Of a DNA stretch of 7,532 nucleotides, positions 5,930 through 7,532 are shown piece by piece. The notes beneath the pieces are model-generated. The model had not been told where the DNA came from. It did no database searches and worked only from the letters and a program-made list of their open reading frames with translations. The DNA comes from Pseudomonadota bacterium. Lineage in GTDB: Bacteria; Bdellovibrionota_C; UBA2361; OMII01. Location of the stretch: contig JAIXPR010000201.1 of assembly GCA_027486155.1 (NCBI GenBank), positions 1-7,532 of the forward strand. Reading direction: 5' to 3'. Positions within the stretch are counted from its first letter, which is position 1, and each line of letters starts with the position of its first letter. Position numbers and translations under genes: made by a program.

Positions 5930-6493
5930 CTATCTATCGGGGTGAATGCGGGTTATCTTAGTTCCTTGTAGCGACAAACCACCCATCAATCCCCTTTGAC
6001 TGAAGAAGAACGCGTACATCCCTTTCTGCAGAGTTGTTGTTGAAAGGGACCTCGCCACCCCTGTGTCGACAACAGTGAGGCTAGGTAAAGCGCCGATCTC
6101 CCACCCCTCAGACGCATTCAAATACTTCAAGTCATCCTCGGTCATGAAAAAAAGTGCGTAGCCGAATTTCTGGACTCCCGCCTGAAATCCGAAGGACGCG
6201 GAAGTGGTGTTATAATACCCGGCGACCGCGCCTCGCTTGAACAGCGCTCCATTCCCGTACTGAGCCGCGACTACAAAGCCTCCTTTGATGATTTCAGGGA
6301 AGACGAGAATACCGGCTGCTTTTTCTCCAAGGGCGGCCGCGGCGGGAGTGGTTCGATACAACTCCTGCAGCGCCTGGCGTGCGGAACTTTGAAGTTCCCG
6401 GGCGGATTCGGCGTGGGCGCTCGGCGCTGCGAAACAAACGAGCGATGTCGCAATCGAGATGGCGAGAGTGCGAATAGAGAGAAAGTATAGCAT
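5930..6493 (-). CDS. Exported SYLF-domain (Ysc84-like) lipid-binding family protein
   Basis: This 187-aa protein has a Sec signal peptide (hydrophobic LAISIATSLVCFAAP) with a probable signal peptidase I site after Ala28 (SAHA|ES). Cys20 is not in a lipobox, so it is not a lipoprotein. The mature part is one SYLF domain: AAGILVFPEIIKGGFVVAAQYGNG (59-82), FGFQAGVQKFGYALFFMTEDDL (101-122) and YAFFFSQRGLMGGLSLQGTKI (160-180). Eukaryotic SYLF proteins bind phosphoinositides and actin; bacterial members are exported and their role is unknown. Length is normal for the bacterial form. The chosen ATG has no Shine-Dalgarno; a TATACT box ten bases upstream would place transcription start almost on the ATG, so the mRNA may be leaderless. 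The neighbours are an RND outer-membrane factor upstream and a small membrane protein downstream, on the same strand but separated by about 200 bases each, so no operon is evident. Confidence 0.88.
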   Translation of the reverse strand: MLYFLSIRTLAISIATSLVCFAAPSAHAESARELQSSARQALQELYRTTPAAAALGEKAAGILVFPEIIKGGFVVAAQYGNGALFKRGAVAGYYNTTSASFGFQAGVQKFGYALFFMTEDDLKYLNASEGWEIGALPSLTVVDTGVARSLSTTTLQKGMYAFFFSQRGLMGGLSLQGTKITRIHPDR

Positions 6494-6502
6494 AGGGATA
6501 CG

Positions 6503-6508
6503 AGTATA
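6503..6508 (-). promoter_or_regulatory. Candidate -10 box of the SYLF gene
   Basis: TATACT on the minus strand differs from TATAAT by one base and ends nine bases before the ATG at 6493. The sequence where a -35 box should be (about 6526-6531) reads ATGAGG and the spacer is almost pure GC, so the support is weak. A second TATACT lies inside the gene at 6489-6484. Confidence 0.3.
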
Positions 6509-6585
6509 CGCGCGAGCGGCGCGCGCCTCATGTGAGGGAGATCACGATCGACGCCCTCTCTCCACCGTCCGCCGCGTCATTCAGA

Positions 6586-6682
6586 CGGGAGGGCGACCGT
6601 CCTCGGTCGCCGCACAATCACGTACATCAAACGACCTTCGCCTCATGTAGCCGACCGGCGACCGAGGACGGTCGCCCTCCCG
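6586..6682. repeat. REPIN-like inverted doublet 2 (R4 and R5), 97 bp
   Basis: The left arm (6587-6611) is GGGAG + GGCGACCG-TCCT-CGGTCGCC. The right arm (6657-6681) is its exact reverse complement, ending in CTCCC; C6586 and G6682 extend the arms to 26 bp. Each arm is a perfect 8-bp hairpin with a 4-base loop. Total length, 45-nt centre and outward-facing feet are identical to the doublet at 5229-5325. The centre contains TACAT and ATGTA around CGA-CCT-TCG. The right arm starts 28 bases beyond the stop of the efflux gene and could end or protect that transcript. Confidence 0.85.
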
Positions 6683-6683
6683 C

Positions 6684-6698
6684 GTACCGTGTTGGTAC
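6684..6698. repeat. Small hairpin between doublet 2 and the efflux gene stop
   Basis: GTACC-GTGTT-GGTAC forms a 5-bp stem 11 bases past the minus-strand stop. There is no T run after it on either strand, so it is not a convincing terminator alone; it stands directly next to the R5 palindrome. Confidence 0.4.
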
Positions 6699-6709
6699 AC
6701 AGTAACGCC

Positions 6710-7532
6710 TTACTTCACCTGCGGCTCCGGTTGCCATCCACCTCCGAGCGCCTTGTACAACTTGACGATCGCGGCGAGGTAAAGCTCCTGCGTGTTCGAC
6801 TGAGCGAGCTCGGCGTTAAACAACGAACGTTCCGTATCGAGCACTTCAAGGTATGAGGTCACACCGTCCATGTAGCGACGGCGCGAAAGAAACGACGCGC
6901 TCGTTCCCGCCTTGACCTGCGCCGTGCGAACGAGATTCTCCTCCTTGAAGGTACGAACGCTTACCAGAGCGTCCTCTACCTCTCGAACCGCCTCTAGCAC
7001 AGATTGCTCGTAGCTTTGGACAGCCTGTTCGGCCTGAGCCTCAGCCGCGTCAACACGGGACCAGCTCTTGCCGAGGTCGACGAGCGGGCCGAGCATTCCT
7101 GCGCCGATATTCCAGGTTCGAGAGTCACCCTTGAAAAGATCGTTGTGTTCAATCGAATTCAACCCGAGGAAGCCAGTGATACTAAACGCGGGATACTGCT
7201 GGGCGCGAGCGACACCGATTCGCATGACGGCGGCGCGAGCGCTCTCCTCGCCGGACCTCACGTCAGGCCTCCGCTCCAGCAACATAGCAGGCACACCCGC
7301 GGGGAACTCTTTGATGGAGATAGGGTCAATTCTTGAGGGTCCACGCTTGATAGGGTGCGGAACCTCTCCAAGTAAAACACACAACGCGTTCTCGAGGAGG
7401 CGTAACGCACGCTTTTGCGCCACGAGGGCAGCGCGAGCTTCCTCCTCTTGGATCTGCGCTTGGTTTACATCGAGAAGTCCAACATAACCGCCCTTGAATC
7501 GCTGTTGGTTCAAAACCGTCGCGTCATGACGA
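6710..7532 (-). CDS. RND efflux outer-membrane factor, OprM/NodT family, N-terminal part missing
   Basis: This is the outer-membrane channel of a tripartite efflux pump, a TolC-like trimer spanning outer membrane and periplasm. The frame is open to the window edge (first full codon 7531-7529), so 273 C-terminal residues of a protein normally near 450-500 aa are visible; the start and any lipoprotein signal lie outside. Visible motifs, counting from the edge, are the coiled-coil helix LLDVNQAQIQEEEARAAL, the inter-repeat signature PAGVPAMLLERRPDV (77-91), RIGVARAQQYPAFSITG (104-120), the beta-strand region GPLVDLG (148-154), the helices of the second OEP repeat with YMDGVTSYLEVLDTERSLF (220-238), and the family's C-terminal YKALGGGW (259-266). 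The usual partners, a periplasmic adaptor and an RND pump, are not in the window; if present they should lie beyond the right edge. The exported substrate cannot be told from this protein. Confidence 0.93.
   Translation of the reverse strand, partial: RHDATVLNQQRFKGGYVGLLDVNQAQIQEEEARAALVAQKRALRLLENALCVLLGEVPHPIKRGPSRIDPISIKEFPAGVPAMLLERRPDVRSGEESARAAVMRIGVARAQQYPAFSITGFLGLNSIEHNDLFKGDSRTWNIGAGMLGPLVDLGKSWSRVDAAEAQAEQAVQSYEQSVLEAVREVEDALVSVRTFKEENLVRTAQVKAGTSASFLSRRRYMDGVTSYLEVLDTERSLFNAELAQSNTQELYLAAIVKLYKALGGGWQPEPQVK

Overview
The window looks like chromosomal DNA of a Gram-negative (diderm) bacterium of roughly balanced GC. The diderm call rests on an outer-membrane efflux channel (OprM/NodT type) and a Sec-exported SYLF protein. 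The core genes are mixed in character: PurF is the iron-sulfur (Bacillus subtilis) type, and the DAHP synthase resembles proteobacterial AroF. Nothing seen here fixes the phylum; a Verrucomicrobia-like or other non-enteric lineage is only a guess.

Layout. 1-1283 (+): purF, missing its N-terminus at the window edge. 1280-3799 (-): an MgtA-like P-type ATPase that converges on purF, with the two stop codons overlapping by four bases. 3800-4091: a divergent intergenic region with small hairpins on the ATPase side, a candidate upstream ORF for the ATPase, and a candidate promoter and Shine-Dalgarno for the next gene. 4092-5129 (+): a class I DAHP synthase, first enzyme of the shikimate pathway. 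5130-5464: non-coding, with three REP-like palindromes spaced exactly 70 bp apart, then a long hairpin. 5465-5722 (-): an unrecognised 85-aa protein with two predicted membrane segments. 5723-5929: a structured leader. 5930-6493 (-): exported SYLF/Ysc84 protein. 6494-6709: a second REP doublet. 6710-7532 (-): C-terminal half of an RND-type outer-membrane factor, running off the right edge.

The genes are individual housekeeping, transport and envelope functions (purine synthesis, cation uptake, aromatic amino acid synthesis, efflux). They do not form one pathway or an evident operon.

The most interesting structure is non-coding. Five copies of a 25-nt palindrome with a CTCCC (or GGGAG) foot form two 97-bp inverted doublets (5229-5325 and 6586-6682). 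Stem sequences differ between copies, yet four of five stay perfectly self-complementary. This matches the architecture of REPINs mobilised by RAYT transposases; no transposase gene is in the window. A second, two-copy hairpin motif (AATCACCCAA...) lies upstream of two minus-strand start codons.
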